From positions 186,001 to 250,000 of the forward strand of contig JAXMGT010000002.1 in assembly GCA_046347155.1 (NCBI GenBank): a DNA stretch of 64,000 nucleotides, written 5' to 3'. Source of the DNA: RPQJ01 sp046347155 (GTDB lineage Bacteria > Pseudomonadota > Gammaproteobacteria > Steroidobacterales > Steroidobacteraceae). Below, piece by piece: positions 50,236-59,664 of the stretch. Each line of letters opens with the position of its first letter. Positions within the stretch are counted from its first letter, which is position 1. The notes below the pieces were generated by a model. The model was not told where the DNA came from, ran no database searches, and was given only the letters and a program-made list of their open reading frames with translations. A program made the translations under genes and the position numbers.

Positions 50236-51312
50236 TCAACGTTTGCGACCGGCCTTCCAGCGGAGCTCGCGCGGCGTCGAGCCGGTCCACTCCTTGAACG
50301 CGCGGCTGAACGCCCCCGGCGAGGAGTAGTGCAGCGTCGCCGCGATGTCGCCCGCCGGCAGGCGGGTCTCCGTGAGCAGCTGGCGCGCGATCTCGCAGCG
50401 CACGTCGGCCAGCAGGTCGGAGTACGTGGTGCCTTCGGCCGCAAGCCGATCGTTCAGTCGGCGCCGCGTCAGCCCGAAGGCCATCGCGACGCGGTCCGCG
50501 GACGGTCTCGACGCGAACACCATGCGCGTGATCGCTCTCAGTACGGCGTCTGTCATGCTGTTCGCGGTGACGGCGGCACTCTCGGCCAGCAGCGCCTCTA
50601 GCCGAACCTGCCCGTCGAAGCTGGCGCCGGCCAGCGGCAATTCGAGCTCAGCGGCCGGAAAGTCGATCGCAGCGATCGGAGCGTCGAATCGCAGCGGTGC
50701 GCGGAATGCCGCGCGATACGGCGCGACACTGGCCGGACGGGCCCGCGGCAACAGGACTGCCGTAGGTGACCACGAAGACCCCCGGAGTCGCCGCATGATT
50801 CCGGTGAGGATCGCGAGCGAGGCGTCGTAGATGTGAGCCGCACCGGGCGTTCCCGGATGATAGATCACGTACGCCAGGCGGGCCCGGCGCGGCGCCATCA
50901 GCCAGAGCGCTGCGGCTGCCCCGCGGTCATGTATATGCAGGTGGGCCACGAACATGCGCAGCGCCCGGTCCACCGTCTCGGCGTGTCCGAGGAACTCGGC
51001 GGCCAGGCCGGCGGCCGCCGCTCCCGCGCGCTGGCCGACAAGCAACCCGAAGTGCGGGCACCCGGTGGCCTCCTCGCAGACGACGCCGAGCCGCCCGACC
51101 TGCTCGACCGTCAGACGCGTGTCGGCGCTCCCCAGCCTTACGCTGCCGATCCCGGCCCGACGCAGCATCGTGTCGCAATCGACCCCGAACTCCTCGAGCA
51201 GGGCCGGAAGGTGGACAAACGGCGCCGCGGACATGTCCTCGCGGGCGTGCAGCGCGCGGCGGGTGATGGCCCTTACGGCTGATCGGTAGCTCCTCTGGCT
51301 GGATCCGCCCAT
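50236..51312 (-). CDS. AraC-family transcriptional regulator
   Basis: The 358-residue protein has an N-terminal arabinose-binding-like domain (FVHLPALLEEFGVDCDTMLRRAGI) and a C-terminal AraC HTH pair (VAMAFGLTRRRLNDRLAAEG; AGDIAATLHYSSPGAFSRAFKEWTG). The start may be ATG 51312 or ATG 51234. It is divergent from the barrel gene at 51426, its likely target. It has the same domain layout as the AraC-type protein next to the tRNA but with clearly different sequence. Confidence 0.88.
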   Translation of the reverse strand: MGGSSQRSYRSAVRAITRRALHAREDMSAAPFVHLPALLEEFGVDCDTMLRRAGIGSVRLGSADTRLTVEQVGRLGVVCEEATGCPHFGLLVGQRAGAAAAGLAAEFLGHAETVDRALRMFVAHLHIHDRGAAAALWLMAPRRARLAYVIYHPGTPGAAHIYDASLAILTGIMRRLRGSSWSPTAVLLPRARPASVAPYRAAFRAPLRFDAPIAAIDFPAAELELPLAGASFDGQVRLEALLAESAAVTANSMTDAVLRAITRMVFASRPSADRVAMAFGLTRRRLNDRLAAEGTTYSDLLADVRCEIARQLLTETRLPAGDIAATLHYSSPGAFSRAFKEWTGSTPRELRWKAGRKR

Positions 51313-51425
51313 GCCGTCAGGCTAACTCCCCAGCGCCCAGAATGTGAAGTCACGCCGGTGACTCGGGACTACCCTCGCATGTGCCTGGCCTGTGTCAGGG
51401 CCATTCGAAGTTCCTGGTGACGACC

Positions 51426-52238
51426 ATGCGTACCCGTCAAGTTGCAGCTTTCGCTGTCGCGCTCGCCGTCCTCGCGGCGCCGCTTGCCCAGGCCGAGATG
51501 ACCCCCGAGGAACTCGCCAAGCTGGCGCAGAACCCGATCGGGAACATGGTCAGCGTGCCGTTCCAGAACAACACCAACTTCAACGTCGGGCCGCGGGACG
51601 GTACTCAGAACATCCTGAACATCCAGCCGGTGATCCCGTTCGAGGTGAACGAGGACTGGAACCTGATCACGCGCTGGATCTTCCCGCTGATCTGGCAGCC
51701 CGGGTTCTTCCCGGGCGAAGGCACGACCTTCGGGCTCGGCGACATGCAGACCTCGGCGTTCCTGTCGCCGAGCAAGCCGACCTCCAGCGGGGTGATATGG
51801 GGTGCCGGCGCGATCGTGCAGGCGCCGACCGACACGCAGGAACTGGGCAACAAGAACTGGGGGCTCGGGCCCACCGCCGTCGTGTTGCGCATCCAGCACG
51901 GCGACCCGTGGATGTACGGCGTGCTGGTCAACAACGTGTTCTCGCTGTCGAGCAGCCAGCGCGGCGGTTCTTACAGCAACTTCCTGATGCAGCCGTTCCT
52001 GAGTTACAACTTCGCTGGCGGCAGCTACATCGCCTCGTCGCCCGTCATCACCGCCGACTGGAAGGCCGACAGCGGTCAGCAGTGGACGGTGCCGCTGGGC
52101 CTGAACTTCGGACACATCTTCCATCTCGGCAAGCTGCCGGTGAACGCCCAGATCGACGGCTACTACAACGTCGTTCACCCGGACTACGGCGCCAACTGGC
52201 AGCTGCGGCTGCAGTTGCAGTTCATGTTCCCGAAGTGA
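51426..52238 (+). CDS. Predicted outer-membrane transporter-like barrel protein
   Basis: The 270-residue protein has a signal peptide (to ~24, AQA), then EMTPEELAKLAQNPIGNMVSVPFQNNTNFN and an amphipathic strand pattern ending with LQLQFMFPK. It matches my memory of proteins annotated as neuromedin-U-like or transporter, which are bacterial outer-membrane barrels and not neuropeptides. ATG 51426 is chosen for the signal peptide; 51381 is in frame. It is divergent from an AraC gene. Confidence 0.7.
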   Translation: MRTRQVAAFAVALAVLAAPLAQAEMTPEELAKLAQNPIGNMVSVPFQNNTNFNVGPRDGTQNILNIQPVIPFEVNEDWNLITRWIFPLIWQPGFFPGEGTTFGLGDMQTSAFLSPSKPTSSGVIWGAGAIVQAPTDTQELGNKNWGLGPTAVVLRIQHGDPWMYGVLVNNVFSLSSSQRGGSYSNFLMQPFLSYNFAGGSYIASSPVITADWKADSGQQWTVPLGLNFGHIFHLGKLPVNAQIDGYYNVVHPDYGANWQLRLQLQFMFPK

Positions 52239-52308
52239 GGCCGGGGCGCTGGCGTCCGTGGGACCGAACCACGAACGGGCAGCGGCCCGCTGAGCAGGAT
52301 ATGCCGGT

Positions 52309-53685
52309 ATGTCGCTGGCCCGCACAGCACTGACGATCGCCCTGGCGCTGGCCGCCGGCGCCTGCGCGACATCTCCCGTGATCGAGAACAAGCCACTCGC
52401 GCAGGCCGGGAGCGCACCCGGTTACACGCTCGGCGAATTTGCCCGGAACCTGAACCGCCGTTCCGACGAGTTGATGCTGGGCGTCGCCTTTTCAGGCGGC
52501 GGCACGCGGGCGGCCGCCCTGGCCTATGGCGTCATGCTGGAGCTGCGCGACACCCGCGTCGTGATGAACGGCAAGGAGCAGCGGCTGCTCGATGCGGTGA
52601 GCGCGATCAGTTCGGTCTCCGGCGGCAGCTTCACGTCGGCCTATTACGGCCTGTACGGCGACCGCCTGTTCGTGGACTTCGAGCAGCGCTTCCTGCGCCA
52701 GGACGTGGAAGGCGCGTTGCTGCGTGGCGTGTTCAACCCGCTACGGTGGGTCGAGGGCCGCAGCCGCACCGAGATGGCGGTGGACTACTACCAGGAGACG
52801 TTGTTCGGCAACGCCACGTTCGCCGACCTGATGAAGAAGGACTCGCCGCTGATTCTCATCAACGCGTCGGACCTCGGATCCGGCGCGCGGTTCTCGTTCG
52901 TCCAGGAGTATTTCAACCTGCTGTGCTCCGACCTGTCGTCGTTTCCGCTGGCGCGCGCGGTCGCCGCGTCGAGTGCCGTGCCGGTGGTGTTCGACCCGGT
53001 GGTCGTGGAGAACTATGCCGGCTGCAAGGAGCACCTGCCGTCGTGGCTCGTCGCCGCGAAACAGCGGGAAGGCGACGACCCGGACCTGCGCATGATCGTG
53101 CAGGGGGACGTCGCGTACCAGGACAAGGTGGCGCACAAGTTCGCGCAGTTCGTCGACGGCGGGATCACCGACAACCTGGGCCTCCGTGCGATGCTGGACA
53201 CGCTCGAACTCGTGGGCGGCGCGCAGGAATACCTGAAGAGCGAGGGCATCCCGACCCCGCGCCGCATCGCGATCATCTCGGTGAACGCCTCGACCGACAA
53301 GCCCATGGGAATCGGCACGACCAGCGCGGCGCCGGGGATCGGAACGACGATGAGCGCGGTGACCAGCATCCAGCTGCACCGTTACAACGTGGGCACGCTG
53401 CTGCAGACGCAGCAGAGCCTCGGGCGCTGGGCGGGCAACCTGTCCACCCCCGAACGTCCTGTGACGCCGTATTTCATCGACCTGAGCTTCGAGGAAGTGC
53501 AGGACGAGCCGTTGCAGGAATTCCTGAATGAAATCCCGACCAGCTTCAAGCTGAACGGCGACCAGGTGGATCAGCTGATCGCCACCGGACGCTCGCTGCT
53601 GCGGAACGACGTGGAATTCCAGCGGCTGCTGTCCAGCCTGCGGGAGCAGGGCGATGCGGCCGGCGCGGGGCCCAGTCCGCGCTGA
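52309..53685 (+). CDS. Patatin-like phospholipase lipoprotein
   Basis: The 458-residue protein has a lipoprotein signal (AAGAC, Cys19) and a patatin domain: oxyanion Gly-rich loop FSGGGTR (61-67), nucleophile Ser104 in SSVSGGS (an S-x-S-G-G version of G-x-S-x-G), and the catalytic Asp in FVDGGITDN. It should be membrane-anchored in the periplasm or outer membrane and cleave acyl esters of lipids. It lies 70 bases after the barrel gene and is followed by a DUF3313-like gene. Confidence 0.9.
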   Translation: MSLARTALTIALALAAGACATSPVIENKPLAQAGSAPGYTLGEFARNLNRRSDELMLGVAFSGGGTRAAALAYGVMLELRDTRVVMNGKEQRLLDAVSAISSVSGGSFTSAYYGLYGDRLFVDFEQRFLRQDVEGALLRGVFNPLRWVEGRSRTEMAVDYYQETLFGNATFADLMKKDSPLILINASDLGSGARFSFVQEYFNLLCSDLSSFPLARAVAASSAVPVVFDPVVVENYAGCKEHLPSWLVAAKQREGDDPDLRMIVQGDVAYQDKVAHKFAQFVDGGITDNLGLRAMLDTLELVGGAQEYLKSEGIPTPRRIAIISVNASTDKPMGIGTTSAAPGIGTTMSAVTSIQLHRYNVGTLLQTQQSLGRWAGNLSTPERPVTPYFIDLSFEEVQDEPLQEFLNEIPTSFKLNGDQVDQLIATGRSLLRNDVEFQRLLSSLREQGDAAGAGPSPR

Positions 53686-53768
53686 GCGAGCGCCACTGGG
53701 ACACGGATCGGCGGACGCGCGTGTCGCGCGGCCGGGACGACACGGATCATGAACAGAAGGAGCCCATC

Positions 53769-54443
53769 ATGAATCGATCCATCGCAAAGACGGCGGCAGT
53801 CCTGCTTGCCGCCCTGTTCGGCATGAGCCTGGCGACCCAGGCCGCCGCGCAGGACTCCGGCTTCCTGAAGGACTACTCCCAGCTCGCGCCGGAGAAGGAC
53901 GCGCTCGGCGTCGAGCGGCGCGTCTGGATCAGCCCGAAGCTGACGCGCGACAACTACCAGAAGATCCTGCTGGAGCAGGTCACCTTCTATCCCCAGCCAC
54001 AGCCCAGTGACAAGGTGTCGATGGACACGCTGAACCAGATCCGCAGCTACGGCGACAACGCGCTGCGCACCGCGCTCGCGACCGTCGCCCCGCTGGTCGA
54101 CCAGCCGGGTCCGGGCGTGCTCCGGGTGCGGGTTGCCATGACCGGCGCCTCGGTCCAGGGCGCCAAGCTCGAGCCCTATCAGCTGATCCCCGCCGCCTTC
54201 GTACTGACCATGGCCGCGCGCGCCGCCGGCGCGAGCCATAACAGCGCGCAGCTGGCCGTGGAGTCGGAGGGTACCGACAGCGTGACCGGGGAACTGCTCT
54301 TCGAGGTGGTGCGCCAGGCTCAGGGCGTCCAGCTGCAGAGTAATGAAGATCTCACCGTGCAGATGGTCGAGCCGAACATCGACGAGTGGGTCTCCTCTGC
54401 CCAGCAGGTGCTCTCGAGGCGCATGAAGGCGGCCGGCCAGTAG
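53769..54443 (+). CDS. Exported DUF3313-like protein
   Basis: The 224-residue protein has a signal peptide (to ~25, AQA; no lipobox Cys) and a mature part with the DUF3313 pattern SGFLKDYSQLAPEKDA, then RRVWISPKLT..NYQKILLEQVTFYP. It has a C-terminal strand region where ELLFEVVR appears. DUF3313 members are envelope proteins of unknown role. ATG 53769 is used. It lies 83 bases after the patatin gene. Confidence 0.75.
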   Translation: MNRSIAKTAAVLLAALFGMSLATQAAAQDSGFLKDYSQLAPEKDALGVERRVWISPKLTRDNYQKILLEQVTFYPQPQPSDKVSMDTLNQIRSYGDNALRTALATVAPLVDQPGPGVLRVRVAMTGASVQGAKLEPYQLIPAAFVLTMAARAAGASHNSAQLAVESEGTDSVTGELLFEVVRQAQGVQLQSNEDLTVQMVEPNIDEWVSSAQQVLSRRMKAAGQ

Positions 54444-54480
54444 GAGCAGGCGGCATTCGGGTCATGCACGAGGTCTGCCG

Positions 54481-55818
54481 ATGAGCGACGAGGTCCTCGA
54501 CAAGTACCATGCCCCGCAATGGCTCGGTGATCGGATCGAGCGGCGGTTCCACGTCATGGCGAAGCCGGCGGGCTCGGCGTGCAACCTCGACTGCACGTAC
54601 TGCTTCTATCTCAGCAAGGAGAAGCTGGCAGGCGGCCCGGGCCCGGGCCACATGAGCGACGATTTGCTCGAGGAGTTCGTCCGTGACTACATCCGGAGCG
54701 TTACGAGCGACGAGGTCGTCTTCTCGTGGCAGGGCGGCGAACCGACACTGCTCGGCCTGCCGTTCTTCGAAAAAGTTGTCGCGCTGCAGCGCAGGTACGC
54801 GAAGCCGGGGCAGCGCATCGAGAACGACCTGCAGACCAACGGCACGTTGCTTGACGAGGACTGGGCGCGCTTTCTGAAGGCGAACCGCTTCCTGGTCGGC
54901 CTGTCGATCGACGGCCCGAAGGACGTCCACGATGCGATGCGGCCGAGCAAGCGAGGCCGGCCGTCGTGGGACGACGTGATGCGCGGTGCCGGCCACCTCA
55001 GGCGCCACGGGGTGCCGTTCAACACGCTGACCTGCGTGCACCGCTACAACGCCAAGCGGCCGCTCGACGTCTACCGCTTCCTGCGGCGCGAGCTGGGCTC
55101 GACCTACCTGCAGTTCATTCCCATCGTCGAGCCGCAGAACTTCAAGACCACGGCACCGGGGCGCGGCGATCTGTCGCAAGCGCCGGTCGTCGACACGCCG
55201 AGAGCCGGGCCCGACCATCCGCTGTCGGTGGTGACGCCCTGGTCGGTCGATGCTGACGAGTACGGTTACTTCCTGTGCAAGGTCTGGGACGAGTGGCTCG
55301 CGCGCGACGTGGGCAAGGTGCTGGTCAATTTCTGCGAGACGCTGGTCGCCCAGCACATGGGCCTTCCGTCGCAGATCTGCGTCCACGGCGAATTCTGCGG
55401 CAAGGGCGTGGTCGTCGAGCACGACGGCAGCGTCTACGCCTGCGATCACTACGTCTATCCCGAGTACCGCCTCGGCAACGTGTGCGACGGCTCGCTGGGA
55501 GACATGGTGTTCGCTCCGGCGCAGGTGAAGTTCGGGTACGCCAAGTCTGAGACGCTGCCCGGGTACTGCCGCGAGTGCGCGTATCTGGGCGACTGCTGGG
55601 GCGAGTGCCCGAAGAACCGGGTGCTGCGCACGCCGGAAGGCGAGCCGGGTCTCAACTACCTGTGCCCGGGTCTGAAGCAGTTCTACAAGCATGCCGTACC
55701 AATGGCGCAAAGAATGATCAAGGGGTTGAGGGCGTCGCCGACGCAACCGCAGGACCGCATGGGGCCGCGCACGCACCATCGGACGGGAGCCAGCCCGTCG
55801 TCAAACACGCATTTGTGA
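54481..55818 (+). CDS. Anaerobic-type sulfatase-maturating radical SAM enzyme
   Basis: The 445-residue protein has the radical SAM cluster motif CNLDCTYC (Cys34, 38, 41), the EPTLLG block and a C-terminal SPASM-type Cys region (CVHGEFC, CDHYVYPEYRLGN, CRECAYLGDCWGECPKNR). It matches anSME, which oxidises the active-site Cys or Ser of sulfatases to formylglycine. It lies 10 bases upstream of an arylsulfatase gene, in the same direction, and 9 kb from another, both Cys type. Confidence 0.93.
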   Translation: MSDEVLDKYHAPQWLGDRIERRFHVMAKPAGSACNLDCTYCFYLSKEKLAGGPGPGHMSDDLLEEFVRDYIRSVTSDEVVFSWQGGEPTLLGLPFFEKVVALQRRYAKPGQRIENDLQTNGTLLDEDWARFLKANRFLVGLSIDGPKDVHDAMRPSKRGRPSWDDVMRGAGHLRRHGVPFNTLTCVHRYNAKRPLDVYRFLRRELGSTYLQFIPIVEPQNFKTTAPGRGDLSQAPVVDTPRAGPDHPLSVVTPWSVDADEYGYFLCKVWDEWLARDVGKVLVNFCETLVAQHMGLPSQICVHGEFCGKGVVVEHDGSVYACDHYVYPEYRLGNVCDGSLGDMVFAPAQVKFGYAKSETLPGYCRECAYLGDCWGECPKNRVLRTPEGEPGLNYLCPGLKQFYKHAVPMAQRMIKGLRASPTQPQDRMGPRTHHRTGASPSSNTHL

Positions 55819-55828
55819 GGAGCTTGCA

Positions 55829-58339
55829 ATGAAGTTTCAGAGGAACGCCATTCTCGTCGCTGCGCTCGCAAGCGCCGGACTGTTCTCGACGTCGGCTGTC
55901 GAGGCGCAGCAGGTGACGGGGAGGCTGGGCGCGCCGGGCGCGACCACGACGGTGAGCCCGGCGCAGCTCCCGGCCCCCGACCCGAAGTTCGGCGGCGTGA
56001 TCAAGGAAAATGCGCAGCTGTCGACGCAATGGTGGCCGCCGCGGATCGTGCCGCCGAAGGACGCGCCGAACGTGCTGCTCATCATCACGGACGACGCCGG
56101 CTTCGGCGTGCCGAGTACCTTCGGGGGCGTGATCCCGACGCCGACGATGGACCAGCTGGCGAAGGAGGGACTGCGCTACAACCGCGTGTTCTCGACGGCG
56201 CTGTGCTCACCCACGCGCGCGGCTCTCATCACCGGGCGTAACCATCACTCCGTCGGTTTCGGCGTAATTTCCGAGCAGTCGGTCGGCTTCCCCGGCTATG
56301 ACAGCATCATCCCGAAGGACAAGGCCACGATCGGCCGCATCCTCAAGGACAACGGGTACAGCACCGCCTGGTTCGGCAAGGATCACAACACGCCGGTCTA
56401 CACGGCCAGCCAGTCCGGGCCCTTCGACCAGTGGCCTACCGGGATGGGCTTCGAGTACTTCTACGGCTTCGTCGGCGGCGATGCGAACCAGTGGGAGCCG
56501 AACCTGTTCCGCAACACGACCCAGATCTATCCGTTCCGCGGGCAGGAGGGCCAGTGGAACCTGGTCACCGCAATGGCCGACGACGCCATCGACTACATGA
56601 CGCGGATGCACCAGCTCAATCCGGGCAAGCCGATCTTCATCAAGTACGCGCCCGGCGCCACGCATGCGCCGCACCATCCCACGAAGGAGTGGGTGGACAA
56701 GATCCACGCGATGCACCTTTTCGACGACGGCTACGAGAAGCTGCGCGAGCGCATCTTCGAGAACCAGAAGAAACTCGGCGTGATTCCGCAGAACCTCACC
56801 CTCACGCCATGGCCGAAGGACCAGATCAAGCCCTGGGACCAGCTTTCCGACACCGAGAAGAAGCTCTTCATCCGCCAGGTCGAGGTGTTCGCAGCCTACG
56901 CCGCATACAACGACCACGAGATCGGGCGCGTGATCCAGCACTTCCAGGATCTCGGCCGGCTCGACAACACGCTGATCATCTACATCAACGGCGACAACGG
57001 CACATCCGCCGAAGGCGGCCCGCTCGGCACGCCAAACGAGGTCGCGTTCTTCAACGGTGTCAACACGATGCCGGTCGACGTGCAGATGAAGTGGTACGAC
57101 GTGTGGGGCACCGACCAGACCTACAACCACATGTCGGCCGGCTGGTCTTGGGCCTTCGATACCCCGTTCGACTGGTTCAAGCAGAACGCCTCGAGGCTCG
57201 GCGGCATCAACCAGAACATGGTGGTGTCGTGGCCGGCGCGCATCAAGGACAAGGGCGGGCTGCGCCAGCAGTTCATCCACGTGATCGACATGGTGCCGAC
57301 CATTCTCGAGGCGGCCGGCATCAAGGCGCCGGAGATGGTCGACGGCATCAAGCAGGCGCCGATCGAAGGCACGAGCTTCCTCTACACCTTCGACGCAAAG
57401 AATGCGAACGCGCCGTCGCGCCACAAGACACAATACTTCGAGATGTTCGGCCAGTACGCGCTGTACGACGACGGCTGGTTGCTCTCCACCAAGGTGAACC
57501 GCGCGCCGTGGGATGCCTACGGGCCGGGCAACCCGGACCCGCTCAACAACCAGGTCTTCCAGCTGTATGACCTGCGCAAGAGCTGGAACCAGACGGACGA
57601 CATCGCCGCGCAGAACCCGCAGAAGGTCAAGGAGATGCGCGAACGATTCGTGGCTGAAGCCACGAAGAACCAGGTATTCCCGATGAACGCGTCCCTGGTC
57701 TGGACCTTCGTGCAGCCGCGGCCGAGCATCCTGGCCGGGCGCACCGAGTTCACCTACACGCAGCCGATGACCGGACTGCCGCAGGGCGATGCGCCTTCCC
57801 TGCTGAATACGTCCTATTCGATCACCGCCGACATCGAGGTGCCGCAGGGCGGAGCCGAAGGCATGATCGTGACATCAGGCGGTCGATTCGCCGGCTTCGG
57901 TTTCTACCTGCTCAAGGGCAAGCCGGTCTTCCTCTGGAACCTGATCAACCTCGAGCGTGTCAGGTGGGAGGCGCCCGATGCGCTCACGCCCGGGCGGCAC
58001 ACGGTCGAGTTCGACTTCAAGTACGACGGTCTGGGTTTCGGAACGGTTGCGTTCGGCAGCATGAGCGGCGTTGGGCAGTCAGGCACCGGCACGTTGAAGG
58101 TCGACGGCCAGGTCGTCCAGACACAAGCGATGAAGCGGACGTTGCCGGTCATCCTGCAATGGGACGAGTCCTTCGACATCGGTTCCGACACGCTCACAGG
58201 CGTGAACGACGCCGACTACCAGCCGCCGTTCCCGTTCACGGGGACGCTCAACAAACTGACGATCAAGGTGGATCGCCCGCAGCTGTCGCCCGAGGACATC
58301 AAGAAACTGGAGGCTGCGAAGGCGGCGGCGAAGGACTAG
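55829..58339 (+). CDS. Large arylsulfatase, exported, Cys type
   Basis: The 836-residue protein has a signal peptide (to ~26, EAQ), a sulfatase core with ITDD (87-89) and the formylglycine motif CSPTR (Cys126, Arg130) in LCSPTRAALITGR, GKDHN, and a C-terminal ~200-residue beta-rich domain that ends in a Lys/Ala-rich helix. The length is typical of the long arylsulfatase subfamily. It directly follows the maturase gene, so enzyme and activating enzyme are co-expressed. The natural sulfate ester is unknown. Confidence 0.93.
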   Translation: MKFQRNAILVAALASAGLFSTSAVEAQQVTGRLGAPGATTTVSPAQLPAPDPKFGGVIKENAQLSTQWWPPRIVPPKDAPNVLLIITDDAGFGVPSTFGGVIPTPTMDQLAKEGLRYNRVFSTALCSPTRAALITGRNHHSVGFGVISEQSVGFPGYDSIIPKDKATIGRILKDNGYSTAWFGKDHNTPVYTASQSGPFDQWPTGMGFEYFYGFVGGDANQWEPNLFRNTTQIYPFRGQEGQWNLVTAMADDAIDYMTRMHQLNPGKPIFIKYAPGATHAPHHPTKEWVDKIHAMHLFDDGYEKLRERIFENQKKLGVIPQNLTLTPWPKDQIKPWDQLSDTEKKLFIRQVEVFAAYAAYNDHEIGRVIQHFQDLGRLDNTLIIYINGDNGTSAEGGPLGTPNEVAFFNGVNTMPVDVQMKWYDVWGTDQTYNHMSAGWSWAFDTPFDWFKQNASRLGGINQNMVVSWPARIKDKGGLRQQFIHVIDMVPTILEAAGIKAPEMVDGIKQAPIEGTSFLYTFDAKNANAPSRHKTQYFEMFGQYALYDDGWLLSTKVNRAPWDAYGPGNPDPLNNQVFQLYDLRKSWNQTDDIAAQNPQKVKEMRERFVAEATKNQVFPMNASLVWTFVQPRPSILAGRTEFTYTQPMTGLPQGDAPSLLNTSYSITADIEVPQGGAEGMIVTSGGRFAGFGFYLLKGKPVFLWNLINLERVRWEAPDALTPGRHTVEFDFKYDGLGFGTVAFGSMSGVGQSGTGTLKVDGQVVQTQAMKRTLPVILQWDESFDIGSDTLTGVNDADYQPPFPFTGTLNKLTIKVDRPQLSPEDIKKLEAAKAAAKD

Positions 58340-58380
58340 GAGGTCGGTCCGCGAAGATCGGCCTTCGCGATTCCGCGAGG

Positions 58381-58404
58381 CGAGGGGGCGGCGACGCCCC
58401 CTCG
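58381..58404 (+). terminator. Hairpin after the large arylsulfatase gene
   Basis: CGAGGGGGCG (58381-58390), loop GCGA, CGCCCCCTCG (58395-58404), followed by TTCCTC. A perfect 10-bp stem without a real T-run. Confidence 0.55.
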
Positions 58405-58422
58405 TTCCTCAGGCAGGCATTC

Positions 58423-59598
58423 ATGCACTCAGTAAAATACTTCCTCTACTCGATGCAATTGTCCTGGTACTCGGCGAAGGTGCGCCCGTACCTGCGCTAC
58501 CGCCGGCTGCCCTTCGACGAGCGCACACCCACGCTGCGGCAATACCGGAGTGAGATCCGGCGCCGGGTCGGTCACGCCGTGGTGCCGGTGGTCGTCACGC
58601 CCGAAGGCGAGTGGCTGCAGGATTCGAGCATCATCATCGAGCGGCTCGACGAGCGGTTCCCGGATGATCCGGTGCTGCCCACGACGCCGCGCCAGCGCAT
58701 CGCGTCGTACCTGCTCGAACTATGGGCGGACGAGTTCTGGCTGCCCGCGGGCGTGCACGCCCGCTGGAGCTATCCGCAGAACTATCCGAAGTGGAGAAAT
58801 GAACTCGCCACGGCCTTCGCACCGGGCTGGCCGCCGCCGCTGAACCGGCTGTTCCCCTTGTCGCTCAAGTGGTTCATGCAGCGCGCGAACCTGCAGGTCG
58901 GCGCGACCGCGGAACAGCGACCATTGATCGGGCGCTGGATGGACCGGCAGTTGGACGCGCTCGAACGTCATTTTGCGGTGCATCCGTGGGTGCTCGGGCG
59001 ACGACCGTCGCTGGCTGATTTCGCGCTGGCCGGTCCGCTGTGCGGTCACTTGCGATACGACCTCGCCTCCAGCGAGCGGTGGATGCGCCCGCGACCTAAC
59101 CTCTACGACTGGAGCGAGCGTATGTGGTCCGGCGTCCCCGTGGCGTCCGGGACATGGGTGGCGGACGACGAGGTTCCGGCGACGCTGCTGCCCCTGCTGA
59201 CGACGGCCCTCCGCGAAATGACCCCGTACCTGGACGCGACCGGCTCGCTGGTCCGAGCGATGTCGAACGGGCCCGGGGGGCACCTACCCCGGGTGATCGG
59301 GCCCGTGACGGCGCCTTTCGGGGACGGGACGATCACGCGCCTCGGCGTGCCGTACACGCTGTGGATGGCGCAGCGCGTGCGGGACTCGCTCGACTCGATG
59401 CCGCCGCCGGCCGCCGCCGCAGCCCGCGCGTGGGTGTGGTCGATCGGGGGGCAGGGGTTCCTCGACCTCCGGTTGCCGAGGCTCGGGCGGGTGTCCGTGC
59501 ACGCGGCCCTGGAGCAGCCCGGGCGGCTGGCGGCGGCGCATCTGGACAGCAGCGGAATCGCACACTCGCCTTCGCCGCCGATCGGGCGAGGCGCGTAG
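58423..59598 (+). CDS. Glutathione S-transferase-like protein
   Basis: The 391-residue protein has a thioredoxin-like N-terminal domain (SMQLSWYSAKVRPYLRYRRLPFDE; VVPVVVTPEGEWLQDSSIIIERLDERFPD) and a helical C-terminal domain (RRPSLADFALAGPLCGHL), plus a C-terminal extension of ~100 residues. The N-terminal part matches the GST glutathione-site pattern (VPVV...W..DS..I). The start is ATG 58423. It follows the arylsulfatase hairpin by 18 bases. The substrate is unknown. Confidence 0.8.
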   Translation: MHSVKYFLYSMQLSWYSAKVRPYLRYRRLPFDERTPTLRQYRSEIRRRVGHAVVPVVVTPEGEWLQDSSIIIERLDERFPDDPVLPTTPRQRIASYLLELWADEFWLPAGVHARWSYPQNYPKWRNELATAFAPGWPPPLNRLFPLSLKWFMQRANLQVGATAEQRPLIGRWMDRQLDALERHFAVHPWVLGRRPSLADFALAGPLCGHLRYDLASSERWMRPRPNLYDWSERMWSGVPVASGTWVADDEVPATLLPLLTTALREMTPYLDATGSLVRAMSNGPGGHLPRVIGPVTAPFGDGTITRLGVPYTLWMAQRVRDSLDSMPPPAAAAARAWVWSIGGQGFLDLRLPRLGRVSVHAALEQPGRLAAAHLDSSGIAHSPSPPIGRGA

Positions 59599-59664
59599 AC
59601 CCAAATCGTTGAATCGGGAGTTATCATGCTCAAACCAACAAACGTGTGCCACGAGGACAGTGCC

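Noticed and set aside
56207..57433. Antisense frame opposite the large arylsulfatase
   Set aside because: No motif, no ribosome-binding site and a clear real gene on the other strand.
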